DNA of 64,000 nucleotides. It comes from Antedon mediterranea (Eukaryota > Echinodermata > Crinoidea > Comatulida > Antedonidae). Positions 35,801-47,500 of the stretch are shown here, in pieces; within the stretch, counting starts at the first letter, position 1; the number at the start of each line of letters is the position of its first letter. The translations under genes and the position numbers were made by a program. The notes below the pieces were generated by a model. That model saw nothing but the letters and a program-made list of their open reading frames with translations, did not search any database and was not told the origin of the DNA. Where the stretch lies: contig NC_092671.1 of assembly GCF_964355755.1 (NCBI RefSeq), positions 12,690,501 through 12,754,500 on the forward strand, written 5' to 3'.

Positions 35801-38800
35801 GTTAACTTTATGGGTGGGTAACTTACCGGGGTAAATAACTAAGCCTTAGTGGAAATGACAAACCAAAATTACATCTTACAATGAACGTCGTCTATAAAGA
35901 TCTTCAGTCCCACGATGTCGGCGTCTTCATCGATCAGGATAGTTTTGTTGTAAAGTTCACTTAAATCTTTATCATTGATTTTACTTTTATAAGGTAGAAT
36001 GATATCACCATTTACACTGAATCCACTTGTAAAGAACACCGGCCCTATAAGACGAATACATATTTATAATATTCAAAATGTTGTCGAGAAAAAAAAACGA
36101 TACGATTTAAATATACATAAAACTAATCATAATCAACTTTATTCGAATTTGGAATTTCAAAATATGTGTAGTTATAGGCTTCATTTTGTAATTATTTGCG
36201 ATAGAAACTAAAATCAGTCAATGGTAATAAATGACACTGTTCCTTACCTTCAATTTCTTGATCAGCATCGAGTAAAACAAAGTTTTCTGGGCGAACACCA
36301 TTTATTGTATCAAACAAAGTCACATTTGATTTAAATGCGATATAATTAGTTGCCAACAGATCACTATATATTGTTTGGCTACCGATCGTTCGAATAAGAT
36401 CTTCATATATATCTACACCATTTAGTTCATAAAGTAGATGGAGATTTTCGAATGTAGTAAGCAAGCCTAGTAGATTTTGAGATGCTGGAAAAGTAAACAT
36501 CGTGAAAATAATAACATTTTTTTTTATCGTATTAAGAAATGTAATTAAGCTAAGCTAAACAGAAAATAAAAGAAAAATTTAAACTGAAATATCACAAATG
36601 ACATCGACTTGAAAACTTATTTAATTTAAAAGTGTTTTAAATAATGGCGAATTGTTCAAATTGGAAACGTTTGCATACGCATGTAATTAGTAAACTCTCC
36701 GGTGCCAATAAAACAGTTAGCTTAACCAATTCAGGGTCATTTCGAAATGTACATTAGTAGTACACTGTTTAAATGCATTCTTTACCATTATTATTTACAA
36801 TATACACTTTTGAAAATTCTGCCTCTTTATAATGTTAAAATAAAGTACATAAAACGAACGATTGAGGCAGGATGGTCTTATTCCCAAATAGCCTTAATCG
36901 TGTAAAGTTGACATTTCTCATATTTAATCTTTTTTATCCTCGATAACCTTCTAAAACATAATCTAAATCATAAAACAAAATAATAATTGTTTTAATGTGT
37001 TTTATGTGTTTTAGATTTATATTCGTAAACAAATTGTAATATTTAAAAATCAATCGCAATTCCGTTTTACTGTGAAGATTATTTTTAATGAATATACCAT
37101 TATGAATGAATAATTTGCTTTTTTTGATGCCTCATTACGCGTCATTTAGGTTTAAATTAAAATATTCATGAATTTTGACAAACCTTCTATAACAACATCG
37201 CCGTGTGTCTTTACAACATTCTTAAATCTATTGATATTTGTTGAATCTATATGGCCATCCAGGATTAACAGATTATCAAAATATACCTCAGCTTCGAAAA
37301 CAACGTCATCTTCCAGTATAATATCATCCGATGTTAAGAATACAGAATTTATAAACTTGTAAAGGTCAATCTAAAAATCAAACATTTGTAATTATGTAAT
37401 TAGTGATTTATTTTCCACACACACCAACAGCCACACACCAGCCAATTGGATGGAGACAATCAAGAAATAGTAAATGATAAGAAAACGAAGCAAATAGCAA
37501 GTGTTATATTAAAATGTAAGCACAAAAATTAAATATATATTTGTAATATAAACATAATCTGTGTCAGGCCACTAATACCTTACCCCATTCATGGTTGTAC
37601 CTAGAAGCATATCAGCGCCGTTGAGGACTGTCACGTTACCCCAGAATGTTTTGTTGCCTTTAATGTATTGATGGTCCTTTGTCATTATGACCAAGTCTTC
37701 AGGAATATAAATCCCATTAAGAGTGCCATTCAGCGCAAGCTCGTCAACATGCACATCCATATCAAATTGTATATCGCCTTTGTACACCTGGCTACCATTG
37801 GTTATAAGTAGATAATCATCTGAAATTTTAGTTTACAATTTGTCATGATACTGTATAGGCAGAATGTAGTATGAACAACACAAATATTTCAAATTAATGA
37901 ATGAACTTTATTTAAAGTATAGAAGTATATATAGGGTGATTCAAACAATGTTTTTATATAACACATAGGCCTAATAGTAGGATTATGACGTAAAATATCA
38001 CTAGGCCTACAATGATTCTAAAGTAACGATAGCAGTGTTATTTTGTACGGTACTTTAAAAGTACATTACATGAATACACTTATTTCATCTGCATCAACAG
38101 TAAACAAAAACATTCATGTGTACTTTATTCTTTACGCAACTATTTCTAATTTTATTACAAAGAGTTGACAAAATAACAACCACAAAAATACAATAAACTA
38201 TATTTTAAACAATGCAAACGACCGCAAAAATTATACCTGGTATCTTATGTTCATTCGCCAACCCCAAAACGAAGACACTAGCACCTGCAGTAACCGTCTC
38301 CATAAAAGTTATATTTCCAAAAATAACAGCGTTTTCGTTCTTCTTAATTGAGACTGAGTCGATATGTTCTATGTTGACTCCATTTATAAGATCATTAGTC
38401 GAGATAACAGAATCATTAACATTTAGACTGGTTACATTTAATAATAAATGAAACGTGACTGTACCTTTGAAAAAAAAAATTAGATTTGAAGAAAAATGAT
38501 GGTGACTGAAGTGTGTGAAATACTTTTCATTTAAAACCGTCCGCTTTCACTGCATAAACACAATCGCCATCATATTGCGAATACATTATCCTCAATTATT
38601 TTTCTATAATTTTATGCAAATTACCAAATAGCTATTTTAAACTTTCCTGATATACATGCCATTCACAAGACATACATAATATGACCTACATAAACAAGAA
38701 AGTCGCACAGAATAAGTTGAGAATGGAGATTTTTTTCATACGCAAACCTCCTGCTATTTGACAGGGTTTGAACCAAGCCAAGTCAAGCAACAACTCATCT

Positions 38801-41800
38801 CGTCACCAGTTTCGAACCCCTGTTTTACACATCTATCTTCTATATATATAAAAGGCAAACACAAAAAGTTTATCCTCTATGCACGCCGCGGTACAACCTC
38901 CGATCGGAGATGGTCATGGTCTATATAGAAAGTTCATAAACAAAATATTTATTAAATTATGACTTCGATTGCAAATCTTGCATAATTATTATATTTACAT
39001 ACATTTCAAGTTTTCTCGGCGCGATGCTAGTCTAATATAATAGCTTACCTCTAACCAGCTGATCTTCAACGTACAGTGAAACAAAATCTAACATTTCGGT
39101 TTCAATAAAATCTAAATTTCTTTCATGTTTGTTGAGTAAATATCGCAACACGAATAAAGACTCAAGTTCAAAATAATCGGCAGTGAAATTTTCGACATAA
39201 AGCGTATTTTCAAATGTCACATTCTCTAAATATGAAAAAAAAATATTAGAAACATAAAATAATTATGTAACAAATAAAAAATTGCTGATTTAGCAACAAA
39301 CAAGAAATCGGTGTAATTTTAGATAAAAAATTAGTATTATATATCGAATTTTTACCGGTGAAACGGAGATTGCTGTAAATACTCTCGTTCTTCGATATAC
39401 TAGCCTTCGTCTCAAGCTCCGTACTTAATTCTCCCAGCCGTTCAATGTTTTCTCTCACTGAATCCTTAAGTTCAGGAATGCTGCTCAATATTTCATTTGT
39501 TTCTCTTATAATTTCTAAATAAATGAATAATTATCTTGTTTAAACACCATTGTCCTTGGCTAAAACTGTTTTATTTGCTTTGTCTCTATCATAAAAATTA
39601 TGCTACTTACCTTTACTCTCATTCATAAAGTTAAACCAATAGAAACTTGAGAAATCTGACAGGTTCGTCGAGTTTTCACCATATGTAAATAAAGTGTAGA
39701 CGTTGCCATCCAATTCAAACACAGACATGTCATGAATAATCGCTCCTCCACCAGAGCGCGCACTCCACTGGGGAAATTGCTGAGTAGATAATACCCAGTC
39801 ACCGGCATCATCGCATTCATATATGACTGCACCTACATAGGGCTAAAATAAAAATAGTAAATGAAGTATTAGACCAGGAAATGTTACCCACCCATACTAC
39901 CTTACCGTATATTAAGGCCTGTTAAAGCCTATACTAGTCGATAATGGCAAATAGGCCTATATAAATATACATTTCTACAGGGGAAAAAGTGTTGCCTAAA
40001 AAATTGAGTTTATTGTATAATTGAGATGTTTCATAAAATATTCTATGTTGTGAAAATAAAGTTTCTTGAATAAATATAATATATACGTACGTCTTCGTTG
40101 GCTACAATTAAAATGTCATCACCATTTGCCAAATTTACATATATTATTTCTTTGGCAGCCGTAGTCGGCAATGATTGGTATTCAAGTACGAGTTGCCCTG
40201 AAATTCAAAATGAGCACAAATTAACGGTGTGGTCGACGATGACGGTGTGGTCGACGATGACGGTGTGGCCGACGATGACGGTGTGGCCGACAATGACGGT
40301 GTTGTCAACGATAACAATTTGACCGACGGTGGACGGTGATAGTGATATGGAAGATGATGTGATATGGAAGATGATAGTGATATGGCAGGCGATAACGATA
40401 TGATTAGGGTAACAATGACAGAAAGAAGGTGAAGTACTTACCCGACCACCAGTAAATTGTAGAATAGGTTTCTTCATATTGAATTTGATCATTTTCGATT
40501 ACATTATTCGTGAAAGCAATAAACGTGTTATGATTCATCTTAAAAGCAGTCACACTTCTAGGAGCCGTAGTGGGTACAGTTTGAATAAGAGTGATGGATG
40601 GACTATCTATTTTAAAAACAAGTGTACAAGTATATTATAAAAAAAATCAACTATTCAGATGCGTAAATAGTGAAATTGTCCCGATATTCTAGCAGTCTAT
40701 TAAAACGAATTAACTTACAAAGGTCTATCTTAAGAATAAGACTACCAATGTCATACTCGAATTCATCATTAACAAACTGAGTCACTGCAACGTACAATTC
40801 CTCGCCAACTTTAAAAAATTCTATGTCCGTGGCACCATGCGTTTCATAAACTAAAATTTCATCGAAATAACTCTCCTTCCATTCGTAGATTCTAAAGAAA
40901 GATATATAACATTTCAATATTGCGTTATTAAGCTAATGTTTAAACAATATAGTTTAAGAAAAGGTGTTCATAAAAACAAAAAATGGTTTCAACACATTTT
41001 CACCTAATTATAGTACTTATTATCATTACAGCATCGATTGACAGGAGCCCAAACGGACCATTGAATATAATGTAGATATATTTTAAAAACTAACCTGATG
41101 TCATTTCTGTATTTAACATTTAGATCTGATCGAAAATTTGCCACACCAAAAATCAATATACCATGATATGTAATACAATCTATGGCCGATGCACCGTTAG
41201 TGGTAAATGTGAAAAAAGGTTCTGGTACTGAAGCTGTACCATCCCAGATATGTAAAGTCGACCTGCCTGTGTACGATAGAGTATTTCCAGAGTTGAACTG
41301 ACCAATTGCCGTAACTAAAAATACCGCGGTGTTGTTTAATGGCAGTATCAGTAAATCTTGAACGAAGGAAGCGTCATATTCCGATAATTTATTAGTGATC
41401 AGTCGACCGTTGTCATTAAAAAACAATGCTATCTCGGCTATATCTTCGTATGCATTAAGAATATAGGTGATACCATCCATAGTGAAACCCCTTGTTACAC
41501 CTTCTGCCCATGCGTCCATGTTACTTTGTTCTATCCTCCACTTATTGTTCGTTGATACATCAAATACTGCCAAATTCAAATATATATACATAAAGTAATA
41601 ATTGATGATGGAAAGATTTGTGGTGAATGTAATTTCGGTAGTTATTTTCTACGCCGTGGACATTAATTGTCCGTAAAGATAACCTTAAAATGTATAATTA
41701 TAACAAAACATTTTTGATTTAAGAACATACCGTCTATATTTCGTTTTTGTCGTGATCTCTCATTACTTAGCATAATCTTTGACAAATCGCGTTTGTATTC

Positions 41801-41932
41801 TTGCAGCTTTTCATCAAGAAAGTTACGAAACGATTTTCTAAACTCCATGGCTTCGGATTCAGTAAGTGTGACGGAGTGTGATAAAGTTGACATGCACATC
41901 GCAAGTAACACGACAAAGTTTAAGTACGTCAT
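26821..41932 (-). CDS. Secreted double EAR-propeller protein with beta-repeat spacer, 2,081 residues, 33 exons
   Basis: Exons in transcript order: 41932-41731, 41566-41095, 40891-40719, 40606-40442, 40197-40091, 39842-39611, 39514-39356, 39225-39049, 38464-38237, 37819-37584, 37370-37184, 36484-36248, 36044-35880, 35592-35377, 35220-35120, 34946-34793, 34653-34480, 34333-34235, 34054-33907, 33729-33587, 33301-33135, 32982-32856, 32719-32556, 32369-32162, 32046-31819, 31691-31465, 31338-31143, 30901-30717, 30197-29921, 29285-29068, 28072-27856, 27723-27499, 26852-26821. All borders are GT/AG, every junction keeps frame, and the 6,246 nt end in TGA. The product has a signal peptide, EAR propeller, helix, about 25 modules and a second EAR propeller. 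EAR (epitempin) repeats are known in LGI, TSPEAR and ADGRV1, where they serve extracellular binding. I do not recognise this architecture. Confidence 0.88.
27499..30901 (-). CDS. C-terminal EAR domain, seven repeats (exons 28-32)
   Basis: Seven EAR-type repeats cover about the last 390 residues, including LYLAIANSKDTVTG, DPWLVFANYYDSELE, DGTPYLVVLSQFDEIHVYKW and GSLLMGVARFFVSE. The Asp-Gly joining exon 31 to exon 32 is restored only if the donor before 27,856 is used; that choice also restores the frame. Exon 31 has two in-frame acceptors six bases apart (28,072 and 28,066). Confidence 0.75.
28184..28388. mobile_element. MITE with 27-bp terminal inverted repeats
   Basis: The ends are TTTTAAGCCTGTTTTCCTGT... 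and its complement ...ACAGGAAAACAGGCTTAAAA, extending inward through GTCGACG. It lies in the intron between exons 30 and 31 of the EAR gene. No protein is encoded. The superfamily is not assigned. Confidence 0.75.
28457..28960. mobile_element. Non-autonomous DNA element with CAATAGGGAG ends
   Basis: The left end CAATAGGGAGTTTTCGCAA and right end TTGCGAAACCTCCCTATTG form a 19-base terminal inverted repeat with one mismatch. Inside are further inverted motifs around ACGAATA. It lies next to the previous MITE in the same intron. No transposase remnant is seen. Confidence 0.65.
31143..39225 (-). CDS. Exons 8-27: about 25 repeated beta-type modules
   Basis: About 1,190 residues made of a recurring 40-60 residue module. 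A Gly-x-[Ile/Val]-[Asn/Asp]-Gly-x-[Asn/Asp]-[Ile/Leu] turn is followed by a variable strand, an [Ile/Val]-x-Gly-x-x-x-Phe strand and a [Asn]-[Val/Ile]-[Thr/Ser]-Val strand. Examples are DLINGVNIEHIDS, DGFVSGVNITELDEEAV, DGLINEINITTLDQEAL, NGTLNGIYIPEDLV and QYIKGNKTFWGNVTV. Asn-x-Ser/Thr sites are frequent, which suits a secreted glycoprotein. Most exons start in phase 1 and hold one or two modules, pointing to exon duplication. I do not recognise the module; a repetitive beta-solenoid rod is inferred. Confidence 0.7.
39356..39514 (-). CDS. Exon 7: helical segment between propeller and repeats
   Basis: ETNEILSSIPELKDSVREN followed by IERLGELSTELETKAS has heptad-like spacing of Ile and Leu and few breakers. 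It is a likely short coiled coil that could allow self-association. It separates the first propeller from the repeat modules. Confidence 0.6.
39611..41566 (-). CDS. N-terminal EAR domain, seven repeats (exons 2-6)
   Basis: Residues about 68-450. Seven repeats of 45-60 residues follow the EAR pattern: an Ala/Ser entry, a hydrophobic strand with Gly, LYVAV/LIVAN-type strands, then an aromatic strand of the type IYEWKESYFDEI. Recognisable pieces include GATDIEFFKVGEELYVAV, ILIFGVANFRSDLN, TFIAFTNNVIEN and DDILIVANED. Seven repeats is the number needed to close the beta-propeller known for this family. Confidence 0.8.
40224..40312. repeat. 18-bp minisatellite in an EAR-gene intron
   Basis: About five copies of ACGGTGTGGTCGACGATG with few changes lie in the intron between exons 4 and 5. 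Probably a neutral expansion. Confidence 0.8.
41731..41932 (-). CDS. Exon 1: signal peptide and propeptide with furin-type site
   Basis: The ATG at 41932 begins MTYLNFVVLLAMCMSTLSHS, a typical signal peptide. It is followed by a charged helix (residues about 24-57) and RSRQKR at residues 59-64, a furin-type R-x-K-R site just before the first propeller. An in-frame extension upstream to 42,013 exists. The internal ATG was preferred because it puts the hydrophobic stretch at the N-terminus and because a strong acceptor lies just upstream. Confidence 0.8.
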
Positions 41933-42141
41933 CCTAACAAAACAACAATGTTTACACTTACTTATTGACGCCATATTGCCTTGTAACAATGCAAAGTCTG
42001 TCAATATATTCATATAAAACTGTTTGTTTGATTGGCATTATAACCAACCAGATAACTAATATTAATCCAGCTATATCGGCCTAATTTGTAAGATTTATTA
42101 AAAAGTATCCACTTCTTTATATCTAAGAGCCTAACTCTTAC

Positions 42142-42302
42142 CTTGCTCGATCCCAGAAGAAGAAGTTGGGTGTGTACGTATTGCACCAACTTCGCTGTCG
42201 AACCAAGTATTCAGCTTCCTCATAAATTGTCCAGTGGAGTTATTATGCAAATTAAGATTACCGCATGCCTTCCACCGTAACGCTATTTCACTGTTAGTTA
42301 GG
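42142..42302 (-). other. Candidate upstream exon of the EAR gene (probably 5' UTR)
   Basis: On the minus strand this 161-base block has a plausible acceptor (TTTTTAAAG) and a strong donor (GTAAGA). One frame is open throughout (RWKACGNLNLHNNSTGQFM), but joining it to the start exon would create an immediate stop. It is therefore either untranslated leader or an exon of something else. Confidence 0.3.
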
Positions 42303-44119
42303 CTTTAAAAATAAAATATCAATAGTAAAATGTAATCTATTTTGATGATTAAAATAATAAATAAACACATTATAACTCTTCTGATTGATCGAGAATATAA
42401 CGGTGAACAGTAAATTAATTTTCCTTTCTCAGAAAGACAAACAATCGTAATCCTTAGCAAAAAATGTAAACATCGCCCTCAATAATAATTATGAATAGAA
42501 AAGAAAACAATAGTTAAACAATCAGTAGTATCTTATTTACACATTAGTATCTTCTGCGTGTGCCATTGGTTAGTTGGAACCTATCCGAAAAGCAGTCCAT
42601 GACATTGTAGACATGGGTAAGTGACTAGTTTTATTAGGTTATATGCATGATATGCATATAACCTCTTGATTCTGTCAAAATCTTTATTTATTTATTTATT
42701 TATTTATTTATTCTTTCCTTAGCACTATTTGTCCGTGAATTATCTTGGCATCAGTTTCATCTATCTAAGTCAATTTTTCAGAGTATATTCCTTATGGCCA
42801 GGAATCGATGTGGTTATGTTTTCACGATGCGCAATCAAAAATTACGCGGTCTACGCGCGATTTAACGAAATCACGTTTGTAATCATATCTTCACAAACAT
42901 GAATCACTTTTAAACAAAATTTGGTACTCATAAATTTCAGGTCATATTTCATCATATGGCAATACAATTACGTGCGTAGCGCATATAACGCATGCGTACG
43001 CGCGCTTAAAATGTTGAAAATTGTCAGAATTTATTTTCGATGAAATTAGAGTACGTTTCAGGCAATTTTAAGCGTTTAAAAAATTGCCATGAGTGCGCAG
43101 ATTTTTGCACGCGCACTGCGCGTCAAACGTTAATGCGCACTCTTTTTGTCCGATTACTGTTGTGTAACCTTTCTTTAATAATATCATCATATTTTATTCA
43201 CTTTTCAACGCGAAACAGCGTTATACGAGCACGTCAAAAGTGACGGGCTACGCACGTGTAAGTTAACAAAATGGTGAAAATATGCTAAATTTTAAAATTA
43301 ATATATATCGTTAGAATGCTCGGGAACACATATTTTTTATTTAATTTTCTTGAAGTGTATGTATCTTATGTATGATTTATTATTAAACTAAGGGAACAAA
43401 AGTTGATTAAGCCATAATTAATTGCATATTAAATTAAAAAAAATTCATTTCGACAATCAAACAAATTATGACATTTTCTTAGGCCAAAATAACAAACTTA
43501 ACATTAACTTTCTTCCTTCAAAAGTTCATATATTAAAGTTAAAAGTATATAGTTTGACAGTGCATCATTTTTGTACATTTTTAGAGATGTCATCATAGTA
43601 AAAAATTATAATTCATTGCGGTATGTAATAATCTATCTGCACCAAAGTGGTTACTGCATAGTAAATACACGGAGGAATTTTTCTACAATTTTTAGTCAGT
43701 TGTGTATGGCTCGGTGGTGTGTGCTCGTGTCTATGGCACTCAAGGTACCGAGATCGAGTCTCACCTTGGGAAACGAAATAAAATTTTTTTTTTATTGTCC
43801 GTATTGTTTGTTCAAATTTATTTCTTAGTGTATATATTATACACATGATTTATAATGAAATCTAGATAAAAAATAACTTATGTCTTTATTATTATGTAAC
43901 AGCAAATGTGGTTTATGACATTATACGCAGAGGGATCTTTGATCGGATTGTGATACCGGCTATTGTATTCGCGTTAGCAAGGTCCTATCATATATTATAT
44001 ATTATTTAAAGAATCTGAGAAAATCAATGAATCAAAATATCTTTTAAAAATAAATTATCTTTATTTTAATTATCAATGCATATAACCTATAATTCGTCAT
44101 AGTGACGAATTAAATCTAG

Positions 44120-44527
44120 TTTCTTTATTTATTTATTTATTTATTAGGTTATATGCATGATATGCATATAACCTCTTGATTCTGTCAAAATCTTTATTTA
44201 TTTATTTATTAGGTTATATGCATGATATGCATATAACCTCTTGATTCTGTCAAAATCTTTATTTATTTATTTATTAGGTTATATGCATTATCATGCATAT
44301 AACCTCTTGATTCTGTCAAAATCTTTATTTATTAGGTTATATGCATGATATGCATATAACCTCTTGATTCTGTCAAAATCTTTATTTATTTATTTATTAG
44401 GTTATATGCATGATATGCATATAACCTCTTGATTCTGTCAAAATCTTTATTTATTTATTTATTTATTAGGTTATATGCATGATATGCATATAACCTCTTG
44501 ATTCTGTCAGAATCTTTATTTATTTCT

Positions 44528-44566
<39 letters not shown>

Positions 44567-44568
44567 TT
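44120..44568 (+). repeat. Six tandem copies of the element's 5' palindrome
   Basis: Between units 1 and 2 the 29-base palindrome and its flank (CTCTTGATTCTGTCAAAATC and a TTTA run) repeat at 44,146, 44,211, 44,276, 44,334, 44,399 and 44,468, spaced 57-69 bases. A seventh copy marks the array start (42,636). The region ends in a long (TTTA)n tract. Confidence 0.85.
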
Positions 44569-47500
44569 CTTTCCTTAGCACTATTTGTCCGTCAATTATC
44601 TTGATATCAGTTTCATGTAACTAAGTCAATTTTTCAGAGTATATTCCTTATGGCCAGGAATCGATGTGGTTATGTTTTCACGGTGCGCAATCAAACATTA
44701 CGTGGTCTACGCGCGATTTAATGAAATCACGTTTGTAATCATAACTTCACAAGCATGAATCATTTTTAAACAAAATTTGGTACTCATAAATTTCAGGTTA
44801 TATTTCATCATATGGCAATACAATTACGTGCGTAGCGCATATAACGCATGCGTACGCGCACTTAAAATGTTCAAAATTGTCAGAATTTATTTTCGATGAA
44901 ATTAGAGTACGTTTCAGGCAATTTTAAGCGTTTAAAAAATTACCATGAGTGCGCAGATTTTTGCACGCGCACTGCGCGTCAAACGTTGATGCGCACTTTT
45001 TTTGTCCGATTACTGTTGTATAACCTTTCTTTAATAATATCATCAAATTTTATTCACTTTTCAACGCCAAACAGCGTTATACGAGCACGTCTAAAGTGAC
45101 AGGCTACGCACGTGTAAGTTAACAAAATGGTGAAAATATGCTAAATTTTAAAATTAATATATATCGTTAGAATGCTCGGGAACGCCTATTTTTTATTTCA
45201 TTTTCTTGAAGTGTATGTATCATATGTATGATTTATTATGAAATTAGGAGAAAAAAAGTTGATTAAGTCATCATTAATGGCATATTAAATTTAAAAAAAT
45301 TAATTATGACAATCAATCAAATTATAACATTTTCTTAGGCCGAAATAACAAACTTAACATTAACTTTCTTCCTTCAAAAGTTCATATATTAAAGTTAAAA
45401 GTATGTAGTTTGACAGTGCATCATTTGTTTACATTTTAAAGATGTCATCATAGTAAAAAATTATAATTCATTTCGGTATGTAATAATCTATTTGCATCAA
45501 AGTGGTTACTGCATAGTAAATACACGGAGGAATTTTTCTACAACTTTTAGTCAGTTGTGTATGGCTCGATGGTCTGTGCTCGTGTCTATGGCATTCAAGG
45601 TACCGAGATCGAGTCTCACCTTGGGAAACGAAATAAGATTTTTTTTTATTATCCGTATTGTTTGTTCAAATTTATTTCTTAGTGTATAGATTATACACAT
45701 GATTTATAATGAAATCTAGATAAAAATTAACATATGTCTTTATTATTATGTAACAACAAATGTGGTTTATGACATTATACGCATATGGATCTTTGATCGA
45801 ATTGTGATACCGGCTATGGTGTTCGCGTTAGCAAGGTCCTATCATATATTATAAATAATTAAAGATTCTGAGAAAATCAATCAATCAATATATCTTTTAA
45901 AAATCAATTATCTTTATTTAAAAATCAATGCATATAACCTATAATTCGTCATAGTGACGAATTAAATCTAGTTTATTTATTCTTTCCTTAGCACTATTTT
46001 GTCCGTGCATTATCTTGGCATCAGTTTAATCTAGCTAAGTCAAGTTTTCAGAGTATATTCCTCATGGCCAGGAATCGATGTGGTTATATTTTCACGATGC
46101 GTAATCAAAAATTACGCGGTCTACGCGCGATTTTACGAAATCACGTTTGTAATCATATCTTCACAAGCATGAATCACAATTAAACAAAATTTGGTACTCA
46201 TAAATTTCAGGTCATATTTCATCATATGGCAATAAAATTACGTGCGTAGCGCATATAACGCTTGCGTACGCGCGCTTAAAATGTTCAAAATTGTCAAAAT
46301 TTATTTTCGATGAAATTAGAGTACGTTTCAGGCAATTTTAAGCGTTTAAAAAAATGCCATGAGTGCGCAGATTTTTGCACGCGCACTGCGCGTTAAACGT
46401 TAATGCGCACTCTTTTTGCCCGATTTCTGTTTTACAATCTTTCTTTAATAATATCATCATATTTGATTCAGGTTTCAACTCGAAATTGCGTTATACGAGC
46501 ACGTCAAAAGTGACTGGCTACGCACGTATAAGTTAACAAAATGGTGAAAATATGCTAAATTTTAAAATTAATATATATCGTCAGAATGCAGGGGAACACC
46601 TATTTTTTATTTCATTTTCTTGAAGTGTATGTATCATATGTATGATTTATTATCAAATAAAGAGAACAAAAGTTGATTAAGTCATCATTAATTGCATATT
46701 AAATTAAAAAAAAATAATTTCGACAATCAAACAAATTATGACATTTTCTTAGGCCAAAATAACAAACTTAACATTAACTTTCTTCCTTCAAAAATTCATA
46801 TATTAAAGTTAAAAGTATGTAGTTTGACAGTGCATCATTTGTATACATTTTAAAGATGTCATCATAGTAAAAAATTATAATTCATTTCGGTATGTAATAA
46901 TCTATTTGCATAAAAGTGGTTACTGCATAGTAAATACACGAAGGAATTTTTCTACAACTTTTAGTCAGTTGTGTACGGCTCGGTGGTCTGTGCTCGTGTC
47001 TATGGCATTCAAGGTACCGAGATCGAGTCTCACCTTGGGAAACGAAATAAGATTTTTTTTTATTATCCGTATTGTTTGTTCAAATTTATTTCTTAGTGTA
47101 TAGATTATACACATGATTTATAATGAAATCTAGATAAAAATTAACTTATGTCTTTATTATTATGTAACAACAAATGTGGTTTATGACATTATACGCATAT
47201 GGATCTTTGATCGGATTGTGATACCGGCTATGGTGTTCGCGTTAGCAAGGTCCTATCATATATTATAAATAATTAAAGATTCTGAGAAAATCAATCAATC
47301 AATATATCTTTTAAAAATCAATTATCTTTATTTAAATCAATGCATATAACCTATAATTCGTCATAGTGACGAATTAAATCTAGTTTATTTATTTATTCTT
47401 TCCTTAGCACTATTTTGTCCGTGCATTATCTTGGCATCAGTTTCATCTAGCTAAGTCAAGTTTTCAGAGTATATTCCTTATGGCCAGGAATCGATGTGGT

